Assembly (NCBI RefSeq): GCF_009830105.1
Contig: NZ_WURB01000002.1
Coordinates: 186,001-250,000 of the forward strand
DNA: 64,000 nucleotides
Direction: 5' to 3'
Source of the DNA: Microvirga makkahensis
GTDB lineage: Bacteria > Pseudomonadota > Alphaproteobacteria > Rhizobiales > Beijerinckiaceae
Below the pieces are notes generated by a model, which saw only the letters and a program-made list of their open reading frames with translations, was not told the DNA's origin and did no database searches. Both the position numbers and the translations under genes were made by a program. Every line of letters begins with the position of its first letter. The stretch's first letter is position 1. Below are positions 52,210 through 60,417 of the stretch, piece by piece.

Positions 52210-52223
52210 TTAGATATATCTAA
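52210..52223. promoter_or_regulatory. BigR/SqrR operator (BigR box)
   Basis: TTAGATATATCTAA, a perfect 14-base palindrome in an AT-rich stretch between the divergent hydrolase relic and bigR. It has the form of the sites described for BigR in Xylella and Agrobacterium. Binding here would control both directions. Confidence 0.75.
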
Positions 52224-52255
52224 ATAAGCATAAGGGAAAATACAGGAACTCGGCA

Positions 52256-52573
52256 GTGGCCACCCCGACCTTCAACCCTGAGATCTTCGCGCGGAAGGCC
52301 GCCGAGGTGGCGGACATCCTTCAGGCCCTCGCCAACGAGCGGCGCCTGATGATCCTGTGCAAGCTCGTGGAGTGGGGCGAGTCCAACGTGACCTCGTTGG
52401 CCGACGCCGTGGCGCTGTCGCAGTCGGCCCTGTCGCAGCATCTCGCCCGGATGCGCGAGGAGGGCATCGTCGCCACCCGGCGCGAGAGCCAGACGATCTG
52501 GTACCGGATCACCGATCCGCGGATCGAGGACCTCTTTGCCACCTTGCACGGCCTCTTCTGCCGCAGCGCTTGA
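52256..52573 (+). CDS. bigR: ArsR-family sulfide-responsive repressor BigR/SqrR
   Basis: Repressor of 105 residues with the ArsR winged helix (LANERRLMILCKLVEWGESN, VALSQSALSQHLARMREEG). The two redox cysteines of BigR/SqrR are present: Cys35 in LMILCKL and Cys102 in HGLFCRSA. In known members they form a polysulfide bridge with reactive sulfur species and release DNA. The start is GTG, after AGGAACTCGGCA. It heads the rightward sulfur operon (rhodanese, TauE, DUF442) and overlooks the divergent hydrolase relic. Confidence 0.93.
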   Translation: MATPTFNPEIFARKAAEVADILQALANERRLMILCKLVEWGESNVTSLADAVALSQSALSQHLARMREEGIVATRRESQTIWYRITDPRIEDLFATLHGLFCRSA

Positions 52574-52598
52574 GACCCTGTCTCACCTGGAGAGAACC

Positions 52599-53144
52599 AT
52601 GACGCTTCCCACTCTCACCCCCGCCGAGGCCAAGCGCCTGCTCGATCAGGGCGCCATTCTCCTCGACATCCGCGAGGCCGACGAACACGCCCGCGACAAG
52701 ATCCCTGGCGCCCGCCTGATGCCCCTGTCCAGGCTGGACGAGGCCCATCTTGCCCTGCACGAGGGCAAGCCGGTGATCTTCCACCGCAAGAGCGGCGCCC
52801 GCACGCAGGGCAGTGCGGACCGCCTGTCTGCCAAAGTCGGCGGCGCCCGCGAGGCCTTCATCGTCCAGGGCGGCATCGCTGCCTGGAGGAAGGCAGGCCT
52901 GCCGGTCGCCGTCGACCGCCGCCAGCCGCTCGAACTTCAGCGCCAGGTGCAGACCGGAGCCGGAAGCACGGCCCTGTTCGGCACGCTGCTGGGCCTCTTG
53001 GTTTCGCCCTGGTTCTTTGCCGTCCCTGCCTTTGCCGGCGCGGGCCTGATGGTGGCCGGGATCACCGGCTTCTGCGGCATGGCGCGGATTCTGAGGAAGG
53101 CTCCCTGGAACCGGTCCGTCCATGGCCAGCTCAAGCATGCCTGA
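52599..53144 (+). CDS. Rhodanese-domain protein with DUF2892 membrane tail; catalytic Cys replaced by Arg
   Basis: 181 residues. Residues 1 to about 105 are a rhodanese domain (LLDIREADEHARDKIPGARL; VIFHRKSGARTQGSADRL). After it come two hydrophobic segments of the DUF2892 type that anchor it in the inner membrane. The active-site loop normally reads HCxSGxRT; here residue 63 is arginine (codon CGC at 52785-52787), a single-base change from TGC. Sulfur transfer should be abolished. GGAGAGAACC before the ATG sets the start. It follows bigR by 25 bases, as in other BigR operons. Confidence 0.88.
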   Translation: MTLPTLTPAEAKRLLDQGAILLDIREADEHARDKIPGARLMPLSRLDEAHLALHEGKPVIFHRKSGARTQGSADRLSAKVGGAREAFIVQGGIAAWRKAGLPVAVDRRQPLELQRQVQTGAGSTALFGTLLGLLVSPWFFAVPAFAGAGLMVAGITGFCGMARILRKAPWNRSVHGQLKHA

Positions 53145-53203
53145 GGCCCGACCTCGCCGGACGCATTGAACGAACCGAACCGCCGCTAGACCAGGAGATT
53201 CCG

Positions 53204-53984
53204 ATGGACCTGTCCCTCACCCGGAGCATCCTCGGATTGACCTCGGGCTCCCTTGTCGGCTTCTCGCTCGGCCTCGTGGGCGGGGGCGGCTCTATCTTGG
53301 CCGTGCCGCTGCTGGTCTATCTCGTCGGTGTGACCAATCCGCACGTGGCCATCGGCACGAGCGCGATCGCGGTGGCGGCCAACGTCGCTGCCAACCTCGC
53401 CAACCACGCTCACGTGAGGAACGTGAAGTGGCGCTGCGCACTTAGCTTCTCCATGGCGGGTGTGATCGGAGCCTTCGGCGGCTCGTCCCTTGGCAGGATG
53501 GTCGAGGACAGAAGCTGCTCGCGCTCGTCGCCGTGCTGATGCTGGTTGTCGGCGCCCTGATGCTGCGCAAGCTCTCGGGCGGCGGCGAGCCGGCCGTGAA
53601 GCTCAGCCGGGGAGCTTCCCCAGGCTGGCCGGCATCGGCTTGGCGACAGGCGCCCTCTCCGGCCTCTTTGGCACCGGTGGCGGGTTCCTGATCGTGCCGG
53701 GGCTGATCCTGGCAGCCGGCATGCCGATCCTCCACGCCGTGGGCTCATCGCTCGTGGCCGTGACGGCCTTCGGCTTCACCACCGCTTCGAACTATGCCTT
53801 CTCGGGCCTCGTCGATTGGACACTGACCGCCCTGTTCATCGGCGGTGGCGTGCTGGGCGGGCTTCTCGGCGCCCGCTCGGCCAAACATCTCTCTACTAGG
53901 AAGGGCGCGCTCAACACGATGTTCGCAAGCCTGATCCTCGTGGTCGCGGTCTACATGCTGGTCAAGAGCCTCAACCTGATCTGA
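53204..53984 (+). pseudogene. TauE/SafE-family sulfite/sulfur-compound exporter, two frameshifts
   Basis: Frame one gives SLVGFSLGLVGGGGSILAVP, the TauE start, and runs to FGGSSLGRMVED. The next piece, one frame over, is GQKLLALVAVLMLVVGALML and LSGGGEPAVKLSRG; a second slip near 53612 leads to FPRLAGIGLATGALSGLFGT and GGGFLIVPGLILAAGMPILH to the stop. Restored, it is a normal eight-helix exporter of about 258 residues. Both lesions are single bases. It normally expels sulfite or related anions formed by persulfide oxidation in BigR operons. Confidence 0.82.
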
Positions 53985-54007
53985 GGTCCGAATACAGGGG
54001 AGGGTCC

Positions 54008-54445
54008 ATGACAAAATCCTTTCGGGTCGTCTGTCCCCGCTGCGATGCGGTCAACCGGCTTCCGAAGGACCGGAACGTCGAACAGGCGGTGTCCGGCAGC
54101 TGCAAGGCCAAGCTGTTTGTGGGGCATCCTCTCGAGCTCGATAGCGCCCGCTTCCGGCGTCACGCCGAGCGCAGCGACATTCCGGGCGTCGCCGACTTCT
54201 GGGCCCCTGGTGCGGCTCCTGCCCGGCGATGGCGCCGATCTTCGAGCAGGCGGCAAGGAACTGGAGCCGAAGGCACGCTTTGTGAAGGTCAACGTGGACA
54301 ACGAGCCGGAACTGGCCGGGCGGCTCGGCGTTCAGGGCATTCCAGCCCTCTTCGTGCTCAAGCACGGATCGGCCATGGCCCGGCAGGCGGGGCTTGCCAA
54401 TCTCGCTACCCTGGAGAAATGGGTCCAGCAATTCAACCCATTAGC
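54008..54445 (+). pseudogene. trxC: Thioredoxin 2 (TrxC) gene, two frameshifts
   Basis: The N-terminus FRVVCPRCDAVNRLPKDRN is the TrxC zinc-ribbon region; its second CxxC is reduced to SGSCKAKLF with one Cys. After VADFWAP a base is missing: the next frame holds the active site WCGSCPAMAPIFEQAA. A second loss returns LEPKARFVKVNVDNEPELAG, then LGVQGIPALFVLKHGSAMAR. Restored length would be about 145 residues. Both losses fall in C or G runs. The 3' end runs into a repeat element at about 54450, which appears to have replaced the natural stop. Confidence 0.8.
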
Positions 54446-54449
54446 TCAA

Positions 54450-54556
54450 CGTGCGAAAAGTGGACCCGGTTTGTCGCACCAAACGATGCGCTGTTCAAAG
54501 AGTGGAGCATCGGATTGGATTCCAGAAGTGGACCTACTCCGGGTCCGATGCACCAG
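54450..54556. repeat. RIME-like dispersed repeat, copy 1
   Basis: Contains GCATCGGATTGGATTCCAGA and AGTGGACC-type segments. Its reverse complement (CCACTTCTGGAATCCAATCC, then GATGCTCC) matches the short element at 57673-57722 (CCACTTTTGAGGTGAATCCG, then ATGTTC). Such elements with AAAAGTGGA and GCATCGGA blocks recur between genes in Hyphomicrobiales. Confidence 0.5.
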
Positions 54557-54571
54557 AAGAGGAGACCTCGC

Positions 54572-55012
54572 ATGAAAGCCGTCAGGCTGACGCCCAACCT
54601 TTCGGTCGCCCCGCAGCTGACCGAGCAGGATCTCGAGGAGCTCGCCGCGGCGGGCTTCAGGACCATCATCAACAATCGCCCTGATGGCGAGGCCCCGGAC
54701 CAGCCCCTCAGCGAGGAGCTCGCGGCCGCGGCGAAACGCCTGGGGCTAGACTACCGGCACATCCCGGTCGTGCCGGGCCAGCTGTCCAACGATCAGGTCG
54801 AGGCGTTCCGAGCAGCCGTCACGGAGGGCCGGAAGCCCTCCCTCGCCTTCTGCCGAACCGGCACGCGTTCGACCACCCTGTGGGCGCTCGCCGCCAGCGA
54901 CCGGCTCTCGGCCAACGAGATCCTGCAGACCGCTTCGGCCGCCGGCTACAACCTGGACGCCCTGCGGCCGCAACTGGAAGCCGCCTCTCAGAAGCGATCC
55001 TCCAACAGCTGA
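54572..55012 (+). CDS. DUF442 phosphatase-like sulfur-metabolism protein (Blh N-terminal domain type)
   Basis: 146 residues of the TIGR01244/DUF442 family, a dual-specificity-phosphatase-like fold. The P-loop is AFCRTGTRSTTLW with the CxxGxRS signature intact. In Agrobacterium and Xylella the same domain is fused to the metallo-beta-lactamase domain of Blh, under BigR. Here it is separate and the partner gene (51385-52160) is broken. GGAGA lies before the ATG at 54572; the frame is open far upstream through the trxC relic and repeat, but not family-like. It may act as a thiosulfate/persulfide transferase. Confidence 0.87.
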   Translation: MKAVRLTPNLSVAPQLTEQDLEELAAAGFRTIINNRPDGEAPDQPLSEELAAAAKRLGLDYRHIPVVPGQLSNDQVEAFRAAVTEGRKPSLAFCRTGTRSTTLWALAASDRLSANEILQTASAAGYNLDALRPQLEAASQKRSSNS

Positions 55013-55031
55013 TCAACCGGCGTGGCTTTCA

Positions 55032-55058
55032 GGGATGCGGGGAGATCCCCCGCATCCC
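55032..55058. terminator. Bidirectional terminator between convergent genes
   Basis: Eleven-base perfect stem GGGATGCGGGG / CCCCGCATCCC with an AGATC loop, midway between the convergent DUF442 and metal ATPase genes. A very stable GC stem without a long U-tract, as is usual for GC-rich alphaproteobacteria. Confidence 0.7.
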
Positions 55059-55069
55059 GGCCGATGGCA

Positions 55070-57184
55070 TCATACGTTCCGTCCGGCTCCGAGCAGGCGC
55101 ATGGCGTTGGCCGTGACCAGCACGGTCGCTCCGGTATCGGCCAGGATGGCAGGCCAGAGCCCGGTGATGCCGATGATGGTGGTGACCAGGAACACCGCCT
55201 TGAGGCCGAGCGCCACCGTGATGTTCTGGCGGATGTTGCCGATCGTGTCGCGGGACAGGCGCACCATGCGGGCGATATCGAGCACGCGTCCGTGCAGCAC
55301 CGCCCCGTCCGCCGTTTCCAGCGCCACGTCGGTGCCGCCGCCCATGGCGATGCCGACGTCGGCGGCGGCCAGTGCCGGGGCATCGTTGATGCCGTCGCCC
55401 ACCTTAGCCACCACCTGCCCCTGCGCCTTGAGCTCGTTCACGATCCTCAGCTTGTCCTGCGGCAACAGGTCGGCGCGGGATTCGACGTCGAGGGTGCGGG
55501 CGATGGCGCCCGCGGTTCTGGCATTGTCGCCGGTGAGCATCACCGGGGCGATGCCGCGGGCCTTGAGCGCCTTGAGACCTTCGTAGGCATCATCCCGGGG
55601 CTCGTCCCGCACTGCGATCAGCCCGGCCGGCGTGTCGTTCACGAGAAGGACCGATACGGTCTTGCCCTCCTCCTGCAGGGCGCCGATCCGCGCCTCGGCC
55701 TCTGGCGGGAGCGACGCGACGGCGGCCGCAGCCTTGGGCGAGCCCAGGAACAGGCCGCGTCGCTTGAAGCGCCCCTTCACGCCCTTGCCGCCAAGCGCCA
55801 TCACACCCACCGCAGGCGCCACCTCGGCACCGCTCGCCTGCGCCCGGGCCACGATGGCCTTGGCGATGGGATGAGAGGACGTAGCATCGAGGGCCGCCGC
55901 GTCCTCGAGGACGTCGCGTTCGCTGGCCTCCCCGAGGGCGACCACGTCGGTCACCTTGGGCCGCCCCTCCGTCAGGGTACCGGTCTTGTCGAGCGCAACG
56001 GTCGTGACCTTGCCGAGGGTTTCCAGCACCGCTCCGCCCTTGATCAGCAGCCCGCGCCGTGCGCCCGCAGCGAGGCCCGCCGCGATGGCCGCCGGGGTCG
56101 AAATCACCAGGGCACAGGGGCAGCCGATCAGCAAGACCGCCAATCCCTTATAGACCCACTCGCCCCAGGGCTCACCCGCCAGCAACGGCGGCAGGATCGC
56201 GACAAGGGCGCCGACGACCAGCACGGCCGGTGTATAGTAGCGCGAGAAGCGATCAATGAAGCGCTCAGTCGGCGCCTTGGCTTCTTGAGCCTCCTCGACC
56301 AGGCGAACCACGCGGGCGATGGTGTTGTCCTCGGCCTCGGCGGCCACCCGCACCCGCAGGGTGCCGTCGGTGTTGATGGTGCCGGCAAACACCGTCTCGC
56401 CCTCGCCCTTGCGCTTCGGGGTGCTCTCGCCCGTCACCGGAGCCTCATCGAGAGCGCTCTCGCCGGAAAGGATCTCACCGTCCGCTGGAACGCGGTCGCC
56501 AGGCCGGATCGCGATGACGTCGCCAACCACGAGGCTGCCGGCTGCGACCTCCTCCAGGGTGCCGTTGCGCTCGACGAAGGCGGTCTTGGGCACGAGGTTC
56601 GACAGGGACCGGATGCTGGCGCGGGCCCGTCCCGCGGCAACGCCCTCAAGCAACTCGCCGACGAGGAACAGCAGAACCACGATGGCCGCCTCCTCGGTTT
56701 CGCCGATGATCACCGCACCGAGCGCGGCGATGGTCATCAGGGTCTCGATGGTGAACGGCGCTCCGGCCACAGCCGCCGATGTGGCCCGGCGGGCAATCGG
56801 CACGAGGCCGATGGTCATGGCGGCGGTGTAGAGCCAGGCGTCGTAGCCCGGCAGGGGAGTGGCGAGCCCCCAAGCAAGGGCGAGGCCAAGTCCGCAGAGA
56901 ATTGTCAGCCGCCCCTTGGCCGAGCGCCACCAGGGGCCGTCGGCAGCGTGATCATGATGATGAGTGCCCTCGGTGAGGGGCGTGATGCCGTAGCCGAGAT
57001 TGCGCACCACCGTCTCCACCAGTTCGCCCGTGCCGGCTTCGGCGACCCGCAGCCGCAGGGTCTCGGTGGTGGTGCTGATAGCGATGTCCGAGACGCCCGG
57101 CACCCGGTTGAGCGCGGTCTCGATCTTGCGGGCACAGCTTCCGCAATCCATGCCTTCGACGCGGTAGCGCAGGCGGTCGGTCAT
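55070..57184 (-). CDS. zntA: Heavy-metal P1B-type ATPase, Zn/Cd/Pb exporter (ZntA/CadA-like)
   Basis: Metal pump of 704 residues. One N-terminal HMA domain (GMDCGSCARKIE at 11-22) is followed by a His stretch (THHHDH) and eight membrane helices. The transport-site motif is CPC in IGCPCALVISTP, the phosphorylation site DKTGTLTEG, the HP locus SSHPIAKAI, and the hinge MLTGDNARTAG and GDGINDAPALAAADVG. CPC together with the lack of a Cu-type tail points to Zn(II)/Cd(II)/Pb(II) export. GGAG before the ATG. Divergent from a MerR-type regulator whose dyad sits in this gene's promoter, so it is metal-induced. Confidence 0.95.
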   Translation of the reverse strand: MTDRLRYRVEGMDCGSCARKIETALNRVPGVSDIAISTTTETLRLRVAEAGTGELVETVVRNLGYGITPLTEGTHHHDHAADGPWWRSAKGRLTILCGLGLALAWGLATPLPGYDAWLYTAAMTIGLVPIARRATSAAVAGAPFTIETLMTIAALGAVIIGETEEAAIVVLLFLVGELLEGVAAGRARASIRSLSNLVPKTAFVERNGTLEEVAAGSLVVGDVIAIRPGDRVPADGEILSGESALDEAPVTGESTPKRKGEGETVFAGTINTDGTLRVRVAAEAEDNTIARVVRLVEEAQEAKAPTERFIDRFSRYYTPAVLVVGALVAILPPLLAGEPWGEWVYKGLAVLLIGCPCALVISTPAAIAAGLAAGARRGLLIKGGAVLETLGKVTTVALDKTGTLTEGRPKVTDVVALGEASERDVLEDAAALDATSSHPIAKAIVARAQASGAEVAPAVGVMALGGKGVKGRFKRRGLFLGSPKAAAAVASLPPEAEARIGALQEEGKTVSVLLVNDTPAGLIAVRDEPRDDAYEGLKALKARGIAPVMLTGDNARTAGAIARTLDVESRADLLPQDKLRIVNELKAQGQVVAKVGDGINDAPALAAADVGIAMGGGTDVALETADGAVLHGRVLDIARMVRLSRDTIGNIRQNITVALGLKAVFLVTTIIGITGLWPAILADTGATVLVTANAMRLLGAGRNV

Positions 57185-57217
57185 TGACGCAACTCCGATT
57201 CGATCCTATTTGCGCGG

Positions 57218-57248
57218 AGACTACGACCTCTAGCGGCTAGAGGTTCAA
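57218..57248 (-). promoter_or_regulatory. MerR-type zntA promoter with 19-base spacer and dyad operator
   Basis: Read leftward: -35 TTGAAC (57243-57248), a 19-base spacer and -10 TAGTCT (57218-57223). The spacer holds a perfect inverted repeat ACCTCTAG-CGG-CTAGAGGT (57226-57244). Overlong spacers with the dyad between -35 and -10 are the mark of MerR-activated promoters. Confidence 0.85.
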
Positions 57249-57259
57249 GAGGAATCCTC

Positions 57260-57676
57260 ATGAATTTGGCGATTGGTGACCTTTCCCGGCGGACCGGGGT
57301 GAAAATCCCGACGATCCGCTACTACGAGCAGATCGGTCTGCTCCCGTCGCCCGCCCGGACCGAGGGTCAGCAGCGCCGCTATGGCCCTGACGAGCTGCAC
57401 CGGCTCAACTTCATCCGCCATGCCCGCGAGCTCGGGTTTGAGGTCGATGCCATCCGGCAACTCCTCGGCCTCGCCAGTGACCCCGGCCGCTCCTGCGGGG
57501 AGGTGCACGACATCACGAAGACTCATCTCGCCGAGGTGAACCACAAGATCGCCCGCCTGAGCGCCTTGCGCGACGAGCTGGAGGCGATGGTCGCCTGCGA
57601 CAACAGGCGGATCTCGGAATGCCGCATCATCGAGGTCCTGGCGGATCACGGTGAGTGTCAGCATCGGCAACACTAG
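57260..57676 (+). CDS. MerR-family metal-responsive activator (ZntR/CadR-type)
   Basis: Activator of 138 residues. Winged helix IGDLSRRTGVKIPTIRYYEQ is followed by a long dimerisation helix and a Cys-rich metal-binding end: Cys79 (DPGRSCGEV), Cys113, Cys121 and Cys133. Cys79 is the residue contributed across the dimer in ZntR, and the others lie where ZntR and CadR bind metal. AAGAGGAATCCTC before the ATG. It regulates the divergent zntA through the dyad at 57226-57244 and represses itself. Confidence 0.92.
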   Translation: MNLAIGDLSRRTGVKIPTIRYYEQIGLLPSPARTEGQQRRYGPDELHRLNFIRHARELGFEVDAIRQLLGLASDPGRSCGEVHDITKTHLAEVNHKIARLSALRDELEAMVACDNRRISECRIIEVLADHGECQHRQH

Positions 57677-57722
57677 AGCATCGGCATCATCCATTCCACT
57701 TTTGAGGTGAATCCGATGTTCT
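57673..57722. repeat. RIME-like dispersed repeat, copy 2
   Basis: AGAGCATCGGC and CCACTTTTGAGGTGAATCCG, then ATGTTC. It matches the reverse complement of the element at 54450-54556. It overlaps the stop codon of the MerR gene by a few bases and may act as its transcript end. Confidence 0.5.
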
Positions 57723-58160
57723 CTTCCCGGACGAACGCCTCGTCCCGGGGGAGGCCCTCCGGCTCCGCGGGATGCGCTGAGTTTTTCGGCCAGACTGCGT
57801 TTCCGCGCAGAAGGCGTAAGGTGAGACAGTCACCGAGCTTCCCCTGCGTTCCTGAATGGCTGGCTGATTGAGGTTCGCAGCCCATGGGCCCGGAGATCGG
57901 GCTCGCCGAACGCAGACCTTCATGAACTGCGGCAGGATCGTGCGCGATGACCGGGGAGCGATCTGCAGAGCACAAAAACTCCCCAGTCGCTCGTTTGCTT
58001 TCCTGTCACACGGGTCATTGAACGCGGCGAGGTCCGCGCTGTTGCAGCTCGACCGCTCTTGATCCGGATCGAGGAGGAGCCGGGGGCAGGCGAGCATGTG
58101 AGACCCGTCAAGCACACGTGTCCGAACTCGGACGCGTGTGAAAAACGGAGTCAAACGACC
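57723..58160. other. Intergenic region before OmpW relic
   Basis: 438 bases with no convincing gene. A leftward open frame covers most of it but has no ribosome binding site and unnatural composition. It may contain the old ompW promoter; nothing specific is recognisable. Confidence 0.35.
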
Positions 58161-58727
58161 ATGTCTCGCCTACCCCTCGTCGCATTGTCAGGAACGATGC
58201 TCGCCAGTGCCGCATCCCGATGCCGGTTTGGGCCCGGGCGGCGCTCCGATTGTAGGCGGCGTTGTCGACATCCCGACCTTGGTCACGCCCGAACTGGACA
58301 TCTCGTATTTCTTTACGCCCAACCTGGCAGCCGAACTCATCCTCGGCTTGACGCCTCATCGAGTGAAGGGGGCTGGCACCTTCGAAGGGGTTCGGATCTA
58401 CGATGCATGGCTGCTCCCGCCGACCCTGATGCTGCGGTATCATTCCACCGGTTTCGGCGGCTCAAGGCCTCTATGGGTGCCGGCATCATACACGCCCTTC
58501 CTAAACGAGAGGGCGAAGGGTGACTTCGAGAGTTTCAATATCGAGAACAACATTGCCTTCGCGCGTCAGGCTGGTGTCGACTTCATGATCGACGAGCATT
58601 GGGGCATCAACCGAGACGCCAAGAAGATCGTTCTCGAGACCGACGTGAGCGTCAACGATGGCTTGGTGAAGGGCAAGGTCAAGGTGATCCCTGGCTCATC
58701 GGCGCCGGCGCGACTTACAGGTTCTGA
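58161..58727 (+). pseudogene. OmpW-family outer membrane protein gene, several frameshifts
   Basis: Frame one gives the signal start MSRLPLVALSGTMLASAAS. Another frame then shows ISYFFTPNLAAELILGLTPH, IYDAWLLPPTLMLRYHSTGF and FARQAGVDFMIDEHWGINRD, KKIVLETDVSVNDGLVKGKV: all classic OmpW strands. The region 58470-58540 slips in and out of frame, and the end is restored only by a further shift (WLIGAGATYRF, stop at 58725-58727). At least three lesions. OmpW forms an eight-stranded barrel for small hydrophobic molecules. This copy is very probably dead unless the lesions are sequencing errors. Confidence 0.8.
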
Positions 58728-58867
58728 GACCGCTGACGTTCGGCTTCGATCTCCGGACAAAAGCCGGCCTCACGATGATGCCGCAAACCTCCATGGACCC
58801 CGAGCCGACATGCAGGGCGGGCCAGCCAAGGTCCGCCCTCTCCTGGCTGCACATTTGCACGCCAAGA

Positions 58868-60415
58868 TCATGCATCTGGCAGCGTCAGCGGCACACCCAG
58901 AAGAGCGCGGCGCTTGAGCCACGGGCTCGCGCGATAGCGCGGATCGCCATAGAAGACGTGGCACGCATCGAGAATACCGAGAATACGTCGGGGACCGACG
59001 TCGTCTCCGAAGCGCAGCGAGCCACGCGGATAGCCCAGTCCGATCTCGACGGCGCTGTTGATGTCCTCAGGGGCCGCAATGCGCTGCTGCGCAATGTCTG
59101 CTCCGACATTCACGATGCATGCGATGATGCGCTGGGCGATGAAGCCGGGACTGTCGCGAATGACCGTCACGGGATGATTGCCGGTTGCGAGCAGAGCATG
59201 AGCGGCATCCTTCATGTCCGGGCGGGTAATGGGCGTGCCCATGAGCGTCCGCCTGCGGTCCAGACCAAGCAGGCAGTCGACTGCCACCGAACGGGCCGGA
59301 TCGAGATTCTCGGTCAAGGCGGCGGTCGTCGTGTCCTCCCCGAACGGCGTCAGCATGATGATGGCCTCATCGGACGGCCGCTCGCCGGTTTCCATGCGTG
59401 CTCCCGTCGCCTCCACGACACTGCGCAAGGCGTCGGCCGCGTCCGGATGCCGGTTGCTGATCCAGACCCTGACGCTCGTTAGATCCGCTTGCGGAACCGC
59501 CGCTTCCGACGGCTTCCGTGCGCGCCCGTCGACATAGGTGTAGAAGCCTCGTCCCGTCTTGCGGCCGAACAGCCTTGCGGCGTGGCGCTGAGCCACGATC
59601 GGAACGGGCCTGTAGCGTGGCTCCTCGTAGTACTGGTGATAGATCGCCTCCATCACCGCATGGGAGACGTCGAGGCCCGTGAGATCCAGGAGCTCGAAGG
59701 GACCGAGGCGAAATCCTGCCGCCTCCACCATGACCCGGTCCACGTCGGCGAAATCCGCGATCCCCTCCGAGACGATGCGCAGAGCCTCCGTTGCGAAGGC
59801 CCGGCCGGCATGATTGACGAGAAAGCCCGGTGTGTCGGAGACACGAACCGGCCGGTGACCCAGGCGTTGCGCAACGGCCGTGAGCGCATCGAGGACACCC
59901 TCGTCCGTCATGACGCCGCCAATGACCTCAACCAGCTTCATCAGCGGGACCGGATTGAAGAAGTGGAAGCCCGCCACGCGCTCCGGCCGGCGGGCCCTGG
60001 CGGCGATCGCGGTGACCGAGAGCGAGGATGTGTTCGTCGCCAGAATGCAGTCGTCAACGACTACGCTCTCGAGCGCGGCGATCAGCATCTGCTTGACGTC
60101 CAGGCGCTCGGCGACGGCTTCGATCACGATGTGGCAGGACGCGAAGGCATCGTAGCCTCTGTCCGGCCCGGCATCCGTCGCGCGAAGGCAGCCGATGGCA
60201 GCTTCCGCGCTCTCCGGAGTAAGGCTCCCTTTCGCAGCCTTGCGGCGGATCATGTCGGTGCAAAAGCCGACGGCTTCGGCGACCGCCTCCGGCCGGGCAT
60301 CGGCCAGGAGAACCGTGATCCCTGCCTCGGCCGCCACTTGGGCGATGCCGCGGCCCATGACACCGGCCCCGATAACTCCAAGGGTCAGATCCGTCCGAGT
60401 GGCCTCGAATGTCAT
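58868..60415 (-). CDS. 3-hydroxyacyl-CoA dehydrogenase (PaaH-like, two C-terminal domains)
   Basis: NAD-dependent enzyme of 515 residues. Rossmann motif GVIGAGVMGRGIAQVAAEAG, catalytic region ATNTSSLSVTAIA and GFHFFNPVPLMKLVEVI, then two copies of the 3HCDH C-terminal domain (DTPGFLVNHAGRAFATEA and DSPGFIAQRIIACIVNVG). The size and double domain match PaaH-type 3-hydroxyadipyl-CoA dehydrogenases. Two bases after the enoyl-CoA hydratase on the same strand, so the pair performs hydration then oxidation of a CoA intermediate in a ring-cleavage product pathway. It is the last gene of this operon. Confidence 0.9.
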   Translation of the reverse strand: MTFEATRTDLTLGVIGAGVMGRGIAQVAAEAGITVLLADARPEAVAEAVGFCTDMIRRKAAKGSLTPESAEAAIGCLRATDAGPDRGYDAFASCHIVIEAVAERLDVKQMLIAALESVVVDDCILATNTSSLSVTAIAARARRPERVAGFHFFNPVPLMKLVEVIGGVMTDEGVLDALTAVAQRLGHRPVRVSDTPGFLVNHAGRAFATEALRIVSEGIADFADVDRVMVEAAGFRLGPFELLDLTGLDVSHAVMEAIYHQYYEEPRYRPVPIVAQRHAARLFGRKTGRGFYTYVDGRARKPSEAAVPQADLTSVRVWISNRHPDAADALRSVVEATGARMETGERPSDEAIIMLTPFGEDTTTAALTENLDPARSVAVDCLLGLDRRRTLMGTPITRPDMKDAAHALLATGNHPVTVIRDSPGFIAQRIIACIVNVGADIAQQRIAAPEDINSAVEIGLGYPRGSLRFGDDVGPRRILGILDACHVFYGDPRYRASPWLKRRALLGVPLTLPDA

Positions 60416-60417
60416 TA

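Noticed and set aside
55022..57187. 721-codon open frame opposite zntA
   Set aside because: Exact antisense of a complete P1B ATPase; no independent signals.
57687..58154. 155-codon minus-strand open frame between merR and the ompW relic
   Set aside because: No ribosome binding site, repeat-derived at one end and unnatural composition.
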